The notes under the pieces: model-generated
Told to the model about the DNA's origin: nothing
Seen by the model: the letters and a program-made list of their open reading frames with translations, nothing else
The model's database searches: none
Assembly (NCBI RefSeq): GCF_002813775.1
Contig: NZ_CP020371.1
Coordinates: forward strand, 186,001 to 250,000
DNA: 64,000 nt
Direction of reading: 5' to 3'
From: Candidatus Thiodictyon syntrophicum
GTDB taxonomy: Bacteria; Pseudomonadota; Gammaproteobacteria; Chromatiales; Chromatiaceae
In this document: positions 1 through 9,560 of the stretch, piece after piece
Layout of the letters: each line of letters begins with the position of its first letter
Position numbering within the stretch: position 1 is the stretch's first letter
Position numbers and translations under genes: made by a program

Positions 1-1042
1 CCTGCTGCTTCTCGGCCCGGCAGGTCGGGTTGAAGCACACGTCCTCCGTAATCTGCCCCTCATGCCCTGGGACCGTGGCCAGCAACACACCGAAGTTGGC
101 GCACCCCCGGCACCCCTGCCCGAACTGCTGCGGACCCACGCCGTGGACGCCGGTTGCCTCCAACACGGCGAAGGTGCCCGGCGCACGCTCCGTATCGAGC
201 CAGACGGCCTGATACTGCTCCGCCAGGGACAACTTCTTGCCTGCCAGGGCGACCATCGTTTTACCGCCGAAACATTTCATGTTGGCGCACTTGGCGCCAT
301 CGAGGTAGGTCTCGAACAGTTCACGCTGGACGGCCGAGTTATGGTGGCAGTCCAAGCAGCCCGTCTTGTCGAAGATCGCCGGTTTCAGTGGGCGGGCGAC
401 CTGGCCGATGCGCTCCAAGAGCGCAGCGACGGAGATCCGTTGTGCGATGATCCGGGGCAGGTTGGCGTCCTGGTTCTCGGCGGGCAGGGTGGCCAGCAAC
501 TCCCCGTGGCCCAGGTTCAGGGTTCGCGCATCCAGCGCCGCCAGGACCGCCGGGGTGCAGTTCAGCAGGGCCAAGCGACTCTTGAGCCGCGTCTCGCTCC
601 ATCCCAAGCGCCGCCGGGCCTCGTCCCGGTCGCCGTGACAGAGGGTCAGCAGGTCCCGCGCCTTCTGCGCTTCCTCGCTTGGGACCAGATCGTCCCGGTG
701 GGTGTTCTCGACCATCGACATCTGCATGGACTGGAGGTCATCCACCACGCGCACGAACGCAGGGATTTCGTCCAGCCCGGCCTCGCGGGCCGCCCGCCAG
801 CGCCGCTCCCCGGCGATGATCTGGTAGCACCCGCCGTCGATGGCACGCACCACGATGGGCTGGATGATGCCCTGGGTGCGGACCGACTCGACCAGTTCAC
901 GCATCTTGGCCACGTCGAAGTGGCGGCGCGGGTTGTGCCCCGCGCGCGGCGTAATCACGCTGACAGGCAACCAGGAGAGTTGGCCGTCCTCGGCGGACGG
1001 CGGAGGTATGGCAGCTTCCGGGATAACAGGGTGGGTTTGCAT
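1..1042 (-). CDS. PRTRC-system ParB-family protein (partial, runs off left edge)
   Basis: An open minus-strand frame from an ATG at 1042 (AAGAGG ribosome site just upstream) to the window edge without a stop. The first ~120 residues are a ParB/Srx-like nuclease domain: GERRWRA at about 78-84 and an ENTHR motif at about 112-116, followed by an HTH-like region. After about residue 235 come paired cysteines (CLDC, CANMKC, CRGC, CFNPTC), the zinc-binding layout seen in ParB proteins of PRTRC plasmid/ICE systems. Its role would be partition or regulation of the mobile element. The C-terminus lies outside the window. The ParB assignment is firm; the PRTRC subtype rests on the cysteine-rich tail. 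Confidence 0.85.
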   Translation of the reverse strand, partial: MQTHPVIPEAAIPPPSAEDGQLSWLPVSVITPRAGHNPRRHFDVAKMRELVESVRTQGIIQPIVVRAIDGGCYQIIAGERRWRAAREAGLDEIPAFVRVVDDLQSMQMSMVENTHRDDLVPSEEAQKARDLLTLCHGDRDEARRRLGWSETRLKSRLALLNCTPAVLAALDARTLNLGHGELLATLPAENQDANLPRIIAQRISVAALLERIGQVARPLKPAIFDKTGCLDCHHNSAVQRELFETYLDGAKCANMKCFGGKTMVALAGKKLSLAEQYQAVWLDTERAPGTFAVLEATGVHGVGPQQFGQGCRGCANFGVLLATVPGHEGQITEDVCFNPTCRAEKQQ

Positions 1043-1242
1043 GGTGCCTCTTATTGGTCTATCGGTCATTCGTGGATTCGATACGGAGGTTCCAGCGAGA
1101 CAGGGATTCCCGCTACTTGCGCCCTTTTTGCGGCATCGCCGTCGGTGACGGACGCGGACAACCAATGACCGCCCAGGAATCCTTGCTGGGTTGGGGAGCC
1201 GGTGTCTTGTTCCTCCAGTGCTTACCCTCACAGTGATCTAGG

Positions 1243-1500
1243 TTAGATGACTCGCTCGGGGCGTGAGAACGCCGCCGTGCCACTGGCCCCGCGACAGGTC
1301 CAGGCGAGCGCGCCAGTGATCGCTGGGGTGATGCGGTACGGGTCTACACCAGCCCACCAATAGAGGACCGTTGCGGCGGCACGGGACCGCGGCACGATCT
1401 GGACATCGAGGCGCTTCGCTTGCCACAAAGGGAGCGGGGTACGAAGCTTACTGGAGTCGTCACCAGCCGCACGGATCGGATGCTCAACAAAACTGTTCAT
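1243..1500 (-). CDS. hypothetical protein, 85 aa
   Basis: An 85-residue frame starting at ATG 1500, chosen because GAGGTGG sits 4-5 bases upstream; a longer in-frame start at 1536 has no such site. No recognisable domain; the middle holds a WYWAG-like aromatic patch. It lies upstream of and codirectional with the ParB gene, about 200 bp away. Function unknown. Confidence 0.45.
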   Translation of the reverse strand: MNSFVEHPIRAAGDDSSKLRTPLPLWQAKRLDVQIVPRSRAAATVLYWWAGVDPYRITPAITGALAWTCRGASGTAAFSRPERVI

Positions 1501-1805
1501 ACCCCACCTCGTAGTCGTTCCACGTTTCCGAACCACGCGATCCGGATGTTAATGGATCGCTGATCCAACACGCCCTAAGACTCACGCGGCCGACCCTTGC
1601 GCCAATCAACATCCTTGTTCCACGCGCCGCAAGCTGATTTTCGACTGGGCTTATCGCCCGGCGCCGAGCCGCTATAGGTGCCATTATAACGCCCCGACTT
1701 CTTTCGTCAATAGTGTTATAAATTTATTACTTTTCGCTTTACGCTGTTCGCCGCACTTGCTAGGCTGCTCCCCATGGACCACGTTTCGTCAATGCAGAGG
1801 TTGAT
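1501..1805. other. intergenic, AT-rich divergent promoter region
   Basis: Roughly 300 bp without a convincing gene between two divergent units. The stretch around 1690-1740 is much richer in A/T than its surroundings, which fits a regulatory region serving both the minus-strand 85-aa gene and the plus-strand operon starting at 1806. Confidence 0.5.
1738..1766 (+). promoter_or_regulatory. candidate sigma70-type promoter
   Basis: TTTACG at 1738-1743 and TAGGCT at 1761-1766 are separated by 17 bp. The start codon at 1806, with its AGAGG ribosome site at 1796-1800, lies 40 bp downstream. Prediction only. Confidence 0.4.
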
Positions 1806-2000
1806 ATGAGCGGCACCCCGCGACCGGCGACACCAGTAGAACGCTTTTCAGCGTCCGTAACGGACGGCAATCTAAAAGGGGCGCTTGATGCGCTGGTATG
1901 CCTCCCGGTCAATGTAATGCGCGAAGTTCTATTAACTCGACTTTGGCCATTTTAGGCGCATCCGCTCATCGTGCCAGCCGCGACCGGCAATCGCGGGGCC

Positions 2001-2021
2001 AGGGTCCGCACGGCGGACCCT
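2001..2021. repeat. REP-like hairpin inside the IS (GGTCCGC-N3-GCGGACC core)
   Basis: A perfect 9-bp stem AGGGTCCGC / GCGGACCCT with a 3-nt loop, just downstream of the transposase stop. The same 7-bp core recurs as hairpins at 10506, 10551, 41297 and 41342. No T-run follows in the direction of transposase transcription, so it is not a classic terminator. Confidence 0.55.
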
Positions 2022-2094
2022 GGGGGACCACGGAGCCAACCCGTCAGGCCCGCTCCGCGGCGGCGCGGCGGCGCGGCACGCCGCGCGACGCGGC

Positions 2095-3483
2095 TCAGGC
2101 GGTCGCGGCCAGTTGCGCGAGCACGCGCTCCCAGGCGGGGCGGGAAATTACCACCTGATCCTGATCCGCAAGCGAGTTGACGTAATTCCCCTCGGCCCAG
2201 ATGGTGCGGCGCACCAGCGCCAGGCAATCGGAAAAGGTGGCCTGCGGCTTGAAGTACCAAGCGGTCGAGCGCGGCAAGGACGCCCAGTGCTCACGCAGCC
2301 GATGCACCATCAAGCAGACGATGGAAAACAGCGCCAGCAATGCCGGCGTGGTGCGGGCGATGGCCTTGGCGGCCCATTGGCGCTGGGTCTCGACGCCCAG
2401 GTGGCGACGGACCTCGGCGAAGGTGACTTCGATCGACCAGCGCAAGACGAACCATTCGATGACGCGTACCGACGGCACGGTCAGGTCAGTGGTGAAGAAC
2501 GCCTCGGCGGCCAGCGGGTCGGCCGGATCGACGACCAATACCCAGCGGATCGGCAGGGGCGGCCACCCCGGGGTATGCCAGAGACAGACCCCGCTGAGCA
2601 GACGCAGCGTCTTGGTCTCGCCGCGATACCACTGAACCGTGGTCTCGGTGCCGTGCGTACGCGCCTCCTCCAGGCGTGTGGCCAACTTGGCCAGGGGTGG
2701 GCCTTTCTTCGGCTTGGGGCCACGCCGTCCCGGCGGCACCGGTGCGGGCGGCCCGAACAAGCGTGCATCCAGGCGCAGGCGCGAAATCAGGGCCGCCTGC
2801 GCGCTGAGGCACTCCCAGCCCAGGCGCACACAGGAGTAGCTGCCGTCCCCAACGAGGACCCAGCGGCGGCGCGTGAGCCCGCGCGCCACCAGCCGGACCA
2901 TGACGAGGGTCCAGTCGATCACGGTCCGATGGGCCTTGCCAGCCGCGACGTTGGCCCGTTGCGAGGGCGCCAGCAACGTCAGGAACGGCAATGCCCAGGG
3001 CCGCCGACTCCACGGCAAGGGGACGATCAACGCCATGCAGATCCATTGCAGGCCCAGACAGGTCACCACGCGACTTTTGCTCGAGCGCACGGCATCGCGG
3101 TACATCCCCTTGGCAGCAATGCGCGCGCCCTTGCGCCGCTCCAGGGTCTCGTCCACGACGATCAGCAACGGCCAGCCGGGCGGCAGCAGCGCGATCAGCA
3201 GCCCCAGCAGGATCTGCGACCCCTGCACCCCCGACCAGCGCCCGCGACTCAGCACCCGGTGGTAACGCTCGAACCGGGGCGCGTGCCCCAGCCCCATGAC
3301 CCGCAGGGCCGCGGCCACCGTGCGCGGGCCTTGGGCCAGCAACGTGCCGGTCAACAAGACCTGCACATGGCGCCAGGTCGGCGCGGTGAACAGCGGCGCA
3401 AAGGGCAGCAAAGTCGGTACAATCGAGGCGGGCAGGTGGGGCATCAGGAGGTACGTCCGGTGTCTTGGTCGACCTCGGAACAT
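2095..3483 (-). CDS. IS701-like DDE transposase
   Basis: A 462-aa protein if started at 3483, about 449 aa from the internal ATG at 3444; neither has a clear Shine-Dalgarno. DDE-type landmarks are visible: VVDET in the first third (first Asp), VGDGSYS in the middle (second Asp), and WSIEVTFAEVRRHLG near residue 370 (Glu helix). This matches IS701/transposase_11-like enzymes in size and motif order. It fills the IS and appears intact. Confidence 0.85.
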   Translation of the reverse strand: MFRGRPRHRTYLLMPHLPASIVPTLLPFAPLFTAPTWRHVQVLLTGTLLAQGPRTVAAALRVMGLGHAPRFERYHRVLSRGRWSGVQGSQILLGLLIALLPPGWPLLIVVDETLERRKGARIAAKGMYRDAVRSSKSRVVTCLGLQWICMALIVPLPWSRRPWALPFLTLLAPSQRANVAAGKAHRTVIDWTLVMVRLVARGLTRRRWVLVGDGSYSCVRLGWECLSAQAALISRLRLDARLFGPPAPVPPGRRGPKPKKGPPLAKLATRLEEARTHGTETTVQWYRGETKTLRLLSGVCLWHTPGWPPLPIRWVLVVDPADPLAAEAFFTTDLTVPSVRVIEWFVLRWSIEVTFAEVRRHLGVETQRQWAAKAIARTTPALLALFSIVCLMVHRLREHWASLPRSTAWYFKPQATFSDCLALVRRTIWAEGNYVNSLADQDQVVISRPAWERVLAQLAATA

Positions 3484-4132
3484 ACACTGTTGGTGCCCCG
3501 CCTGCCTTCCCCCTGCGTGTCCCCGCGTGCCACGGCCACGGGCGGATGCTGGCTGGCCGCGACGATCGGCCGCCGCAGCCCCCGCTCAGCACACGCTTCG
3601 CCACCACCGCGGCGTCACGCGCGGGGCCGTCGCCCAACTGCAAAAATGGCCAAAGTCGAGATTAAATGCGGGTTTTCGAGTGGCCTTTGAGAAGACCAGG
3701 CCAAAAGTCCTGGCCTATGTTCAGGTTCAGTTGATGCAGGCCGTTTCAGCGCGGGCATTGCCCCGTAACCCCTGGAAAGATGAACCAGAACTGCCAACCG
3801 ATGCAGTGTTCGGTTCAACGCCCGCGGTCATCGGGGATAACGAGTGGCGCGTGATCGTGCGCCCCAGCGTCTTGGACGGACTCCGTACCGAGTATCAATG
3901 GCGCCGGATTGGCTCGCTCACCTGGCGCCAGGCTGGAGAATGGCCGACCTACAACTACAACGATGGGATGTATATGGGTTGCCCGCGGTCTTTGGCGGAC
4001 AAGGTGTTCTTCCCGAACGAGTCGGCAATCAGGCGAGCGCTCGGCCTGGTGGGCGTTTCTCAGCCCTCGCAACAGGCGTTTACGTTTTAGGGGATCAGGC
4101 TATGCGTTCAGAACGTAATCGAAGACAAAAAC

Positions 4133-4312
4133 ATGAGCGGTAGCAACACCAAACGCTCCGTAGTCTGGTTCTCCTGGAATCGGGGCTGGGATAGGGTCCT
4201 GTTCTTCGGTGCCGGTGTCGGCTGGGATCTCAATGGGGAGCCGTGTCTTATGGTCTCACTCGGACCGTACATCATGATTCTGGGTCGTCACTATAAACGG
4301 ACCGAGCGTTAG
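4133..4312 (+). CDS. small hypothetical protein, 59 aa
   Basis: ATG 4133 to TAG 4310-4312. The product has a W-rich N-terminus and the pattern VGWDLNGEPCLMVSLGPY followed by GRHYKR, like small phage/plasmid-encoded beta-rich proteins of unknown function. It lies between the split gene and the 4336 gene in the same operon, with 23 bp to the next start. Confidence 0.55.
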   Translation: MSGSNTKRSVVWFSWNRGWDRVLFFGAGVGWDLNGEPCLMVSLGPYIMILGRHYKRTER

Positions 4313-4335
4313 GTCAACTCCAGGAGTATGCACCC

Positions 4336-4725
4336 ATGTCCTACTGCACCATGCTCGGAATCACTCTGCGCCCCGACGCGCCGGTCTGGAACGCGCGGGC
4401 CATCTACACCCAACCCGGCGAGCGCCCGGACTTGCTGCCGGATCGCCAACTCATGGATGGCCCGGACGCCGCTACCAAGAAGGCGCTGGCCGACGCCCTC
4501 AACGCGGGGCCGCTCCGGACCTTCCTGCAATCCGTGACGGACAGCAAGCTGAACCCGGCCGGGTTTGCTCTGATGTCCGTCGAGGACCGCGGGCCTGGCG
4601 CTATCACCATCCGGGGGACGCCCAATAGCAGCTATGGCTATCTGTATGTGTGCGCGTGCTTCACCGCGGACATTGAGTCAATCACCCCGGCGAGTGCCGG
4701 CGCTTTTGGGCACTCGGGAGTTTAG
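4336..4725 (+). CDS. hypothetical protein, 129 aa
   Basis: ATG 4336 is preceded by CAGGAG 10 bp upstream. The stop codon directly abuts the ATG of the next gene (4726), so the two are probably translationally coupled. No domain recognised; it contains cysteines near the C-terminus (YVCACF) and a proline-rich middle. Part of the unknown-gene operon leading to the methyltransferase-helicase. Confidence 0.65.
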   Translation: MSYCTMLGITLRPDAPVWNARAIYTQPGERPDLLPDRQLMDGPDAATKKALADALNAGPLRTFLQSVTDSKLNPAGFALMSVEDRGPGAITIRGTPNSSYGYLYVCACFTADIESITPASAGAFGHSGV

Positions 4726-5214
4726 ATGAAGATTGATCCAAGGCGTTTCTATCTGGTGGTGCGGACGCCCCATGAGCGTGCCGGCACCTTGTACCGTCCG
4801 GGCGAGATCATCCAGACTCCAGCGGGTCGACCGCGTTCGTTCGCGACCACCGATCGCGCGATGGGATACCGTGACCTGCATCTGGGCGCTCACTTCCCAG
4901 TCGATGCGCGACTGGGTTCTGAACTCACGGTCGCCCCGACAGCAACGACCGATGCTCCGAGCACTCTGCCGACCGCCTTCCCAGTACGCCGCGCTTCTCA
5001 ACGAACGATCTGGGCGAGCGTTGTGGTTAACTTATGGGCGGATGATCCCCTGGATGCCGAGGACGAATGGGACGAGGCCAAGGCCGAAGCGCTGCGCACG
5101 GCACTTGATCGGCTCGGGTTAGCGCGCATCGTGGAACATGCCGTGCAGGCGACCATCGCCGCGGACCCGGAGTCGGTTCGATTCAACCTCGCGGCAGCCA
5201 TCGTCATTGACTAG
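4726..5214 (+). CDS. hypothetical protein, 162 aa
   Basis: Starts immediately after the preceding stop. The N-terminal third is basic and beta-like (FYLVVRTPHERAG); the C-terminal half is acidic/helical and ends in a hydrophobic FNLAAAIVID. No family recognised. Codirectional with its neighbours and plausibly expressed with them. Confidence 0.65.
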   Translation: MKIDPRRFYLVVRTPHERAGTLYRPGEIIQTPAGRPRSFATTDRAMGYRDLHLGAHFPVDARLGSELTVAPTATTDAPSTLPTAFPVRRASQRTIWASVVVNLWADDPLDAEDEWDEAKAEALRTALDRLGLARIVEHAVQATIAADPESVRFNLAAAIVID

Positions 5215-5267
5215 ACGACCAGCGAGCGCCGTCGCCTGGTTTGTCATCTCTTCTATGGGGGTGGAAC

Positions 5268-6125
5268 ATGAATAAGAATCCTGGCCAAGTCTACGCCGAA
5301 CTCTGGCGCGAGTATGTCGCGGCGCGACGGGCATTCGATGCGCGATCCAACGCACTCGCTCAACGGGAGGCAAGCGAGCTTGCGATCGAGGCATTTTCCC
5401 AACAAACCTTTTCCAAGGACACCTATGAGTCCCGGACGGACCTGACGGAACGTGCCGCGGCGATCGTCGCCCGCCTGGTTTGTCTGGCGAGCGAGGCGTT
5501 CACGCCCGCCAGCTGCCCGGTGCTGAGTATCCCGTATGGGGACTTGCAGACCCGTTTCGTTACTGATGCGTGCGACGACCGAGCGGGTCGGGGTTACGTC
5601 TTTCGCCCCGAGCGGTTCGACCCGGCGGGGTTGTGGCGCGAACTGGAACGCGACTATGGCGGCGAGAAGGGCGTTGAACTGGCCTACCGCAAGGCCGCGT
5701 GCGGAATCGACGGCGAATTTGACCTGCGACCAGGGGCGATTGTCGAGCGCCGACGTGAAGGCATCGTCTTGTCTATGCGGGTCTTTATCGACAGCCTAGC
5801 GGAGACCCGCAGCAGGAAACCGTTGACCTGGAGCCGACAGGGTGAGCTTGCTCAGCTGCTGGGCTACCTGCAGGCGTTCGCGGTCTGGGCGGAGGATTCC
5901 AGCAATCTCGCGGGCGGGCTCGACGATGCGAAACGCCGACTGTGCGACCGTGAGTACGGGGTGGTCTCCCGGCAACGGATCAGGGTCTCCCCGGCCCTGC
6001 ACATTGTCACCTATCACACCCGGTTCGAGTTCATCTTCGGTGCCGCGATCGGTGCGCAACTGCAACTGTTCCTGGCCCTCTACGGACGCCATTCCCAAGC
6101 CGCTGATGCCCAGGAGGCTGCGTGA
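5268..6125 (+). CDS. hypothetical protein, 285 aa
   Basis: ATG 5268 is preferred over 5241 because GGGGGTGG lies 5 nt upstream of it. A mixed alpha/beta soluble protein with FRPERFDPAGLWRELERDYGG near residues 110-130 and a hydrophobic C-terminus. The layout resembles DUF4942-type plasmid/ICE proteins, but I cannot confirm this by eye. Its stop overlaps the GTG start of the next gene (GTGA), indicating coupling to the methyltransferase-helicase. Confidence 0.65.
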   Translation: MNKNPGQVYAELWREYVAARRAFDARSNALAQREASELAIEAFSQQTFSKDTYESRTDLTERAAAIVARLVCLASEAFTPASCPVLSIPYGDLQTRFVTDACDDRAGRGYVFRPERFDPAGLWRELERDYGGEKGVELAYRKAACGIDGEFDLRPGAIVERRREGIVLSMRVFIDSLAETRSRKPLTWSRQGELAQLLGYLQAFAVWAEDSSNLAGGLDDAKRRLCDREYGVVSRQRIRVSPALHIVTYHTRFEFIFGAAIGAQLQLFLALYGRHSQAADAQEAA

Positions 6126-9100
6126 CCATTGCCACACCGGTCCCGGCCCGGAACCCTGCCCCTGACTGGCGCCACACCCTGCGCGGCCGGGCCTCGCTCG
6201 GTAGTCAGGCAAAACGTCCGGGGTCGCTTGCGGGACTGCACGCGGCCCGCCTGGCGCATCTTGGCCAGTTCTTTACCCCGGACCTCCTCGCCGCCTGGAT
6301 CTGGCACATGGTCGCCCCCGCTTTGGAGCGCGCCCTGGCCAGGGACGGAGAGGGCGTCCGGGTACCCCTGATCGACACCAGTTGCGGCACCGGTGCCCTG
6401 CTTCAGTTCGCCGATCCGGCCCGCCATGAATTGGCCGGGGTCGACGTGCATGCTCCCAGCGTCACGGCGCTGAGCGAGGCTGCCCGGGTCGCCGGGTTCC
6501 AGTGCCACTTCTCAACGGTGGGCATGGAGCGGATCGACCCGACGGGCTTCGGGATCGCCGTGATCAACCCACCCTTCTCGCTGCACTTGGAGGCCCCGAC
6601 CCTGGTTGCTGGCTCGGCCACGAGCTACGGGCGCTTCGGGCCGGATACCTCGGCGCTGTCGCACGCCTACGCAGTGCAGCAAGCACTGGCAGCCGCCGAC
6701 GTGGTGGCTGCGGTCCTCCCCCGGTCCTACGCCGAGACCTTACTTGCGGACCCTGGAGCCTGGCCGCGACTGGTGGCCATGTTCCACGCCCCGGCCTGGT
6801 GCTTCCGCGACCAGGGGGCTGATGTGCGGGTGTCCGTGCTGTTCTTCGCCAAGGACCCTCGGGCACCCGGCGCCGCGGTCCGTGTCGAGACCCTGGACGA
6901 CGCCCTGACCCTGGCGCCGGACCTGAGCCTGTCGTGCCGCACTACGCGCCACCTGAACCCCCGGCTGCGCGAAACCGGGATCGTGGACGAGGGACCGACC
7001 ATCACCCGCCCGGTCACGGGCAACCCCAAGGTCCGGCTCGGCCACTCAGGGCGCAAACTGACCCTTGGCTTTTCCTGCGGCCTGATCGAGGCCAAGGTCC
7101 GTAACGCGATCCTGGGTGAGCGTCTCACCCCGACCGGCATCGAGGGCCACCGCTACCCCAAGGGCCTGCGCTACACCGGCCAGGGCGCACTCGACCTTGA
7201 GGTACACCTGACCCAGGCGGACCCGCTGGCATCCCTTGAGGCCCTGTGCACGCTGATCCGCGCCGCTGGCGCCGACCTGGAGGTTGATCCCGGACTCCCC
7301 CGGTATATCCAGAAGCGGGCGCGGCGCCTGCGCATCGAGCGCACCCCCTTTCGCCATACCGTCCTGGTCAAGGCCGACATGGCGCACGGCCCGGCCGGCG
7401 CGCTCGTCGGCAAGGCGCGCACCCTGCACCTGGTGGACCCTGATACCTGGGGCTCGCCGGTTATCAAGGCGGGGGCAGAGGTTACCTTCGCCCCCGACGG
7501 CGCCGGGTCCTACCGGTACCGGGTCGGCGGGCGCGACTTCGCCTTGGCGGAAGAGGACCTCAACCGCCGCTTCGCCGTCGTCACCGGACAGGCGCAGGAT
7601 CGGTGGGAAACGGTCCACCCCGGACGCTTGGCGGCCTTCCCCGAGCGGGCGGCTGCACTGCGCCGCCGCGGACAGGCCCTGGGCCTGGATGGGTTCCTGT
7701 CCTGGGACTACCAGTTCGACGACCTGCTGGAGTTGTCGATGACCCGCGGCGCTGTCGCCGCCTGGGCGGTCGGACTCGGCAAGGCGCGGCTCGCGGCCGG
7801 GCTAATCCTGCTGTCCGGCTGTACGGCTGGGCTGATCTGCACCGAGGCGTACCTGATCGACGAGCTACGCACCGAACTGGCCAAGCTCCCGATCCCGGCC
7901 ACGGATTGGCAGGTCATCCAGAGCCCGCGGGATCTGGACACCCTGCGGCGGATCAACGTGATCAGCTACCACCGGCTGCGGGGACCGATCCACGGCGCCC
8001 ACCAGCGGCGGACCTACGCAAGCCGGCTGCGGCACCGGATCGGCTGCCTGGTCGCTGACGAGGGGGACCTGTTGCGCAACAAGGGGACCGCCCAGACCGC
8101 GGCCTTGTGGAAGCTGGCGGCCAAGCGGCGCTTTGCCCTGTCCGGCACCCCACTCGGGAACTACCCGCGGGATGCCTTCTCGGTGCTCGCCTTCACCGGG
8201 GGCGATGCGACCGCCGCTCAAGTGTACGGGATGCACCGCTGGTATCTGGACCCGGCGTTGCGGCAGTCGACCCGCGACTGCGTGCCCGGGGTCGATCGGG
8301 TGCGCGAGCAGTTCGTTACCTTCGAGTGGGTAACCAATGAGTTCAAAGACGACATGACCACCGGCGCCAAGCGGGAGGTGCCGAAGCTGCGTAATCTGTC
8401 GGCCTACCGGGCGGCGCTGGCCCACCACATCAAGCGGCGTGTGGCTCAGGAGCCCGATGTGGCACGGCACTTCCAGATCCCGGTACCGGAGCGCCGCGTG
8501 ACCACCCTGGATTGGGACCCGGCGCACCTGGCCCACTATCTGCGGGTCGCCGAGGACTTCCGCCAGTGGTACATGAAGGGCCAGGCCAATTCCCGCGAGC
8601 GCAACCTGATCGCGCTGCTGGCGCGCATCCAGGCGGTGCAGATCGCAGCGGCGATCCCGCAACGCCGCTCGGACAAGTCCCCGTTCGTCTACGACGGCGG
8701 ACTCACCAGCAAACAGCGGTACGTGGTGGACCGGCTGGGGACCTTGATCGAGGACGGCCACAAGGTCATCGCCTATGCCGAATGGCCGGAGTTGCTGGAG
8801 ATCATCGGGCGGGCGTTGGATCGGCACGGGGTCGAACACGTCACCATCACATGGCGGCAAGCCCATCGCTGAGCGGATCCGGGAACTGAACACGCGCTTT
8901 CGCGTCGGCTCCGCCCCGGTGCTCTTGGCGAGCCTGGGGGTTGCGCAGAAGGGGCTGAACATCCCGGAGGCCGACCGGGTGCTGTTCCTCACCCGCTCCT
9001 GGACCGCCAAGACCGAGGACCAGGCCGAGGGCCGGGTTCTGCGGCCCCAGCAGACCCGGCCCGTAACGACGGAGTTCGTCCACTTGCGCGGGTCGATCGA

Positions 9101-9287
9101 CGACTATCAGGGGCAGATGGTCGCGCACAAGCGCGACGCCATCAACGCCGGGCTGGACTGGGGTACCCCGGCGCTGGACGACGTGGAGTTCCTGCACCTG
9201 GATACCCTCTTGGGGCGGTTCGTCGAGGACTTGGCGGGGCTGATGGGGTGCCGGACCCATGAAGTCCGGGATCGACTGGCGGCATAG
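6122..9287 (+). pseudogene. DNA methyltransferase-helicase fusion, frameshifted near 8850
   Basis: From GTG 6122. The N-terminal ~250 residues are an N6-adenine methyltransferase: FTPDLLAAW at about 51-59, SAM motif DTSCGTGA at 85-92, catalytic NPPF at 149-152. The second half is SNF2/SF2-like: a degenerate Walker A (VGLGKAR), a DEGD box in VADEGD, and SGTP. The frame closes at 8872, but the helicase C-terminus (SRSWTAK-type block, then QAEGRVLRPQQ, motif VI) continues in the -1 frame to 9287. One extra base in the CACATGGCGG stretch (about 8849-8853) explains the shift. Architecture recalls DarB-like antirestriction or methylase/helicase proteins. Either a true inactivation or a sequencing error. 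Confidence 0.75.
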
Positions 9288-9296
9288 GGGCAGATG

Positions 9297-9560
9297 ATGA
9301 GCGATATCGAGGTTGTCATTGGTGACGGGTCAGTCACCATCCGCCGCTCCGGCCGTTCAGCGCCCATCGTGGCGCAGGTCCTGGGGCTTGATCGGAGCCC
9401 AGACGGGGAAGTCACCTGCATCTGGCTCGATCGTCTGGTGCATCGGCCGGGGGAGGAATGGACGGGCGATTGGTCCGTCCGTGGGGCCGTGAGTTCGATC
9501 ATCGAGCGCAGTCGAGTCGGTGCTGTTGGCGCTTTCGACCGCTCACCGGAATCACCATGA
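9297..9560 (+). CDS. hypothetical protein, 87 aa
   Basis: ATG 9297 (an ATG at 9294 is also possible), 9 bp after the end of the methyltransferase-helicase. The short product is beta-rich (IEVVIGDGSVTIRRSGRS). Its stop overlaps the kfrA start (ATGA), which supports it as a real member of the operon. Function unknown. Confidence 0.5.
   Translation: MSDIEVVIGDGSVTIRRSGRSAPIVAQVLGLDRSPDGEVTCIWLDRLVHRPGEEWTGDWSVRGAVSSIIERSRVGAVGAFDRSPESP

Larger units (their letters stand above)
1936..3660 (-). mobile_element. IS701-like insertion sequence, 1725 bp
   Basis: Perfect 18-bp terminal inverted repeats, CTCGACTTTGGCCATTTT at 1936-1953 and its complement at 3643-3660, flanked by the direct duplication ATTAA (1931-1935 and 3661-3665). 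It contains one minus-strand transposase. Removing the element restores an open reading frame in the host gene. The same terminal repeats delimit a 194-bp element at 48535. Confidence 0.9.
1806..4090 (+). pseudogene. hypothetical plasmid/ICE protein split by an IS701-like element
   Basis: The 5' part (1806-1935) and 3' part (3666-4090) join into one 184-aa frame once the IS and one copy of the 5-bp duplication ATTAA are removed: 130 + 425 = 555 nt, exactly 185 codons. The joined junction reads EVLLNAGFRV. The C-terminal half has a conserved-looking stretch containing WRVIVRPS and YQWRRIGSL. A good ribosome site (AGAGG) precedes the ATG. No family recognised. It was the first gene of the operon that continues to 9560, so the insertion may be polar. 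Confidence 0.75.

Noticed and set aside
62-1168. 368-aa plus-strand frame at the left edge
   Set aside because: It is the antisense shadow of the ParB gene, whose GERRWRA and zinc cysteine motifs are on the minus strand.
2113-3690. 525-aa plus-strand frame over the IS701-like element
   Set aside because: Antisense of the transposase; low-complexity Arg/Gln/Gly composition and no motifs.
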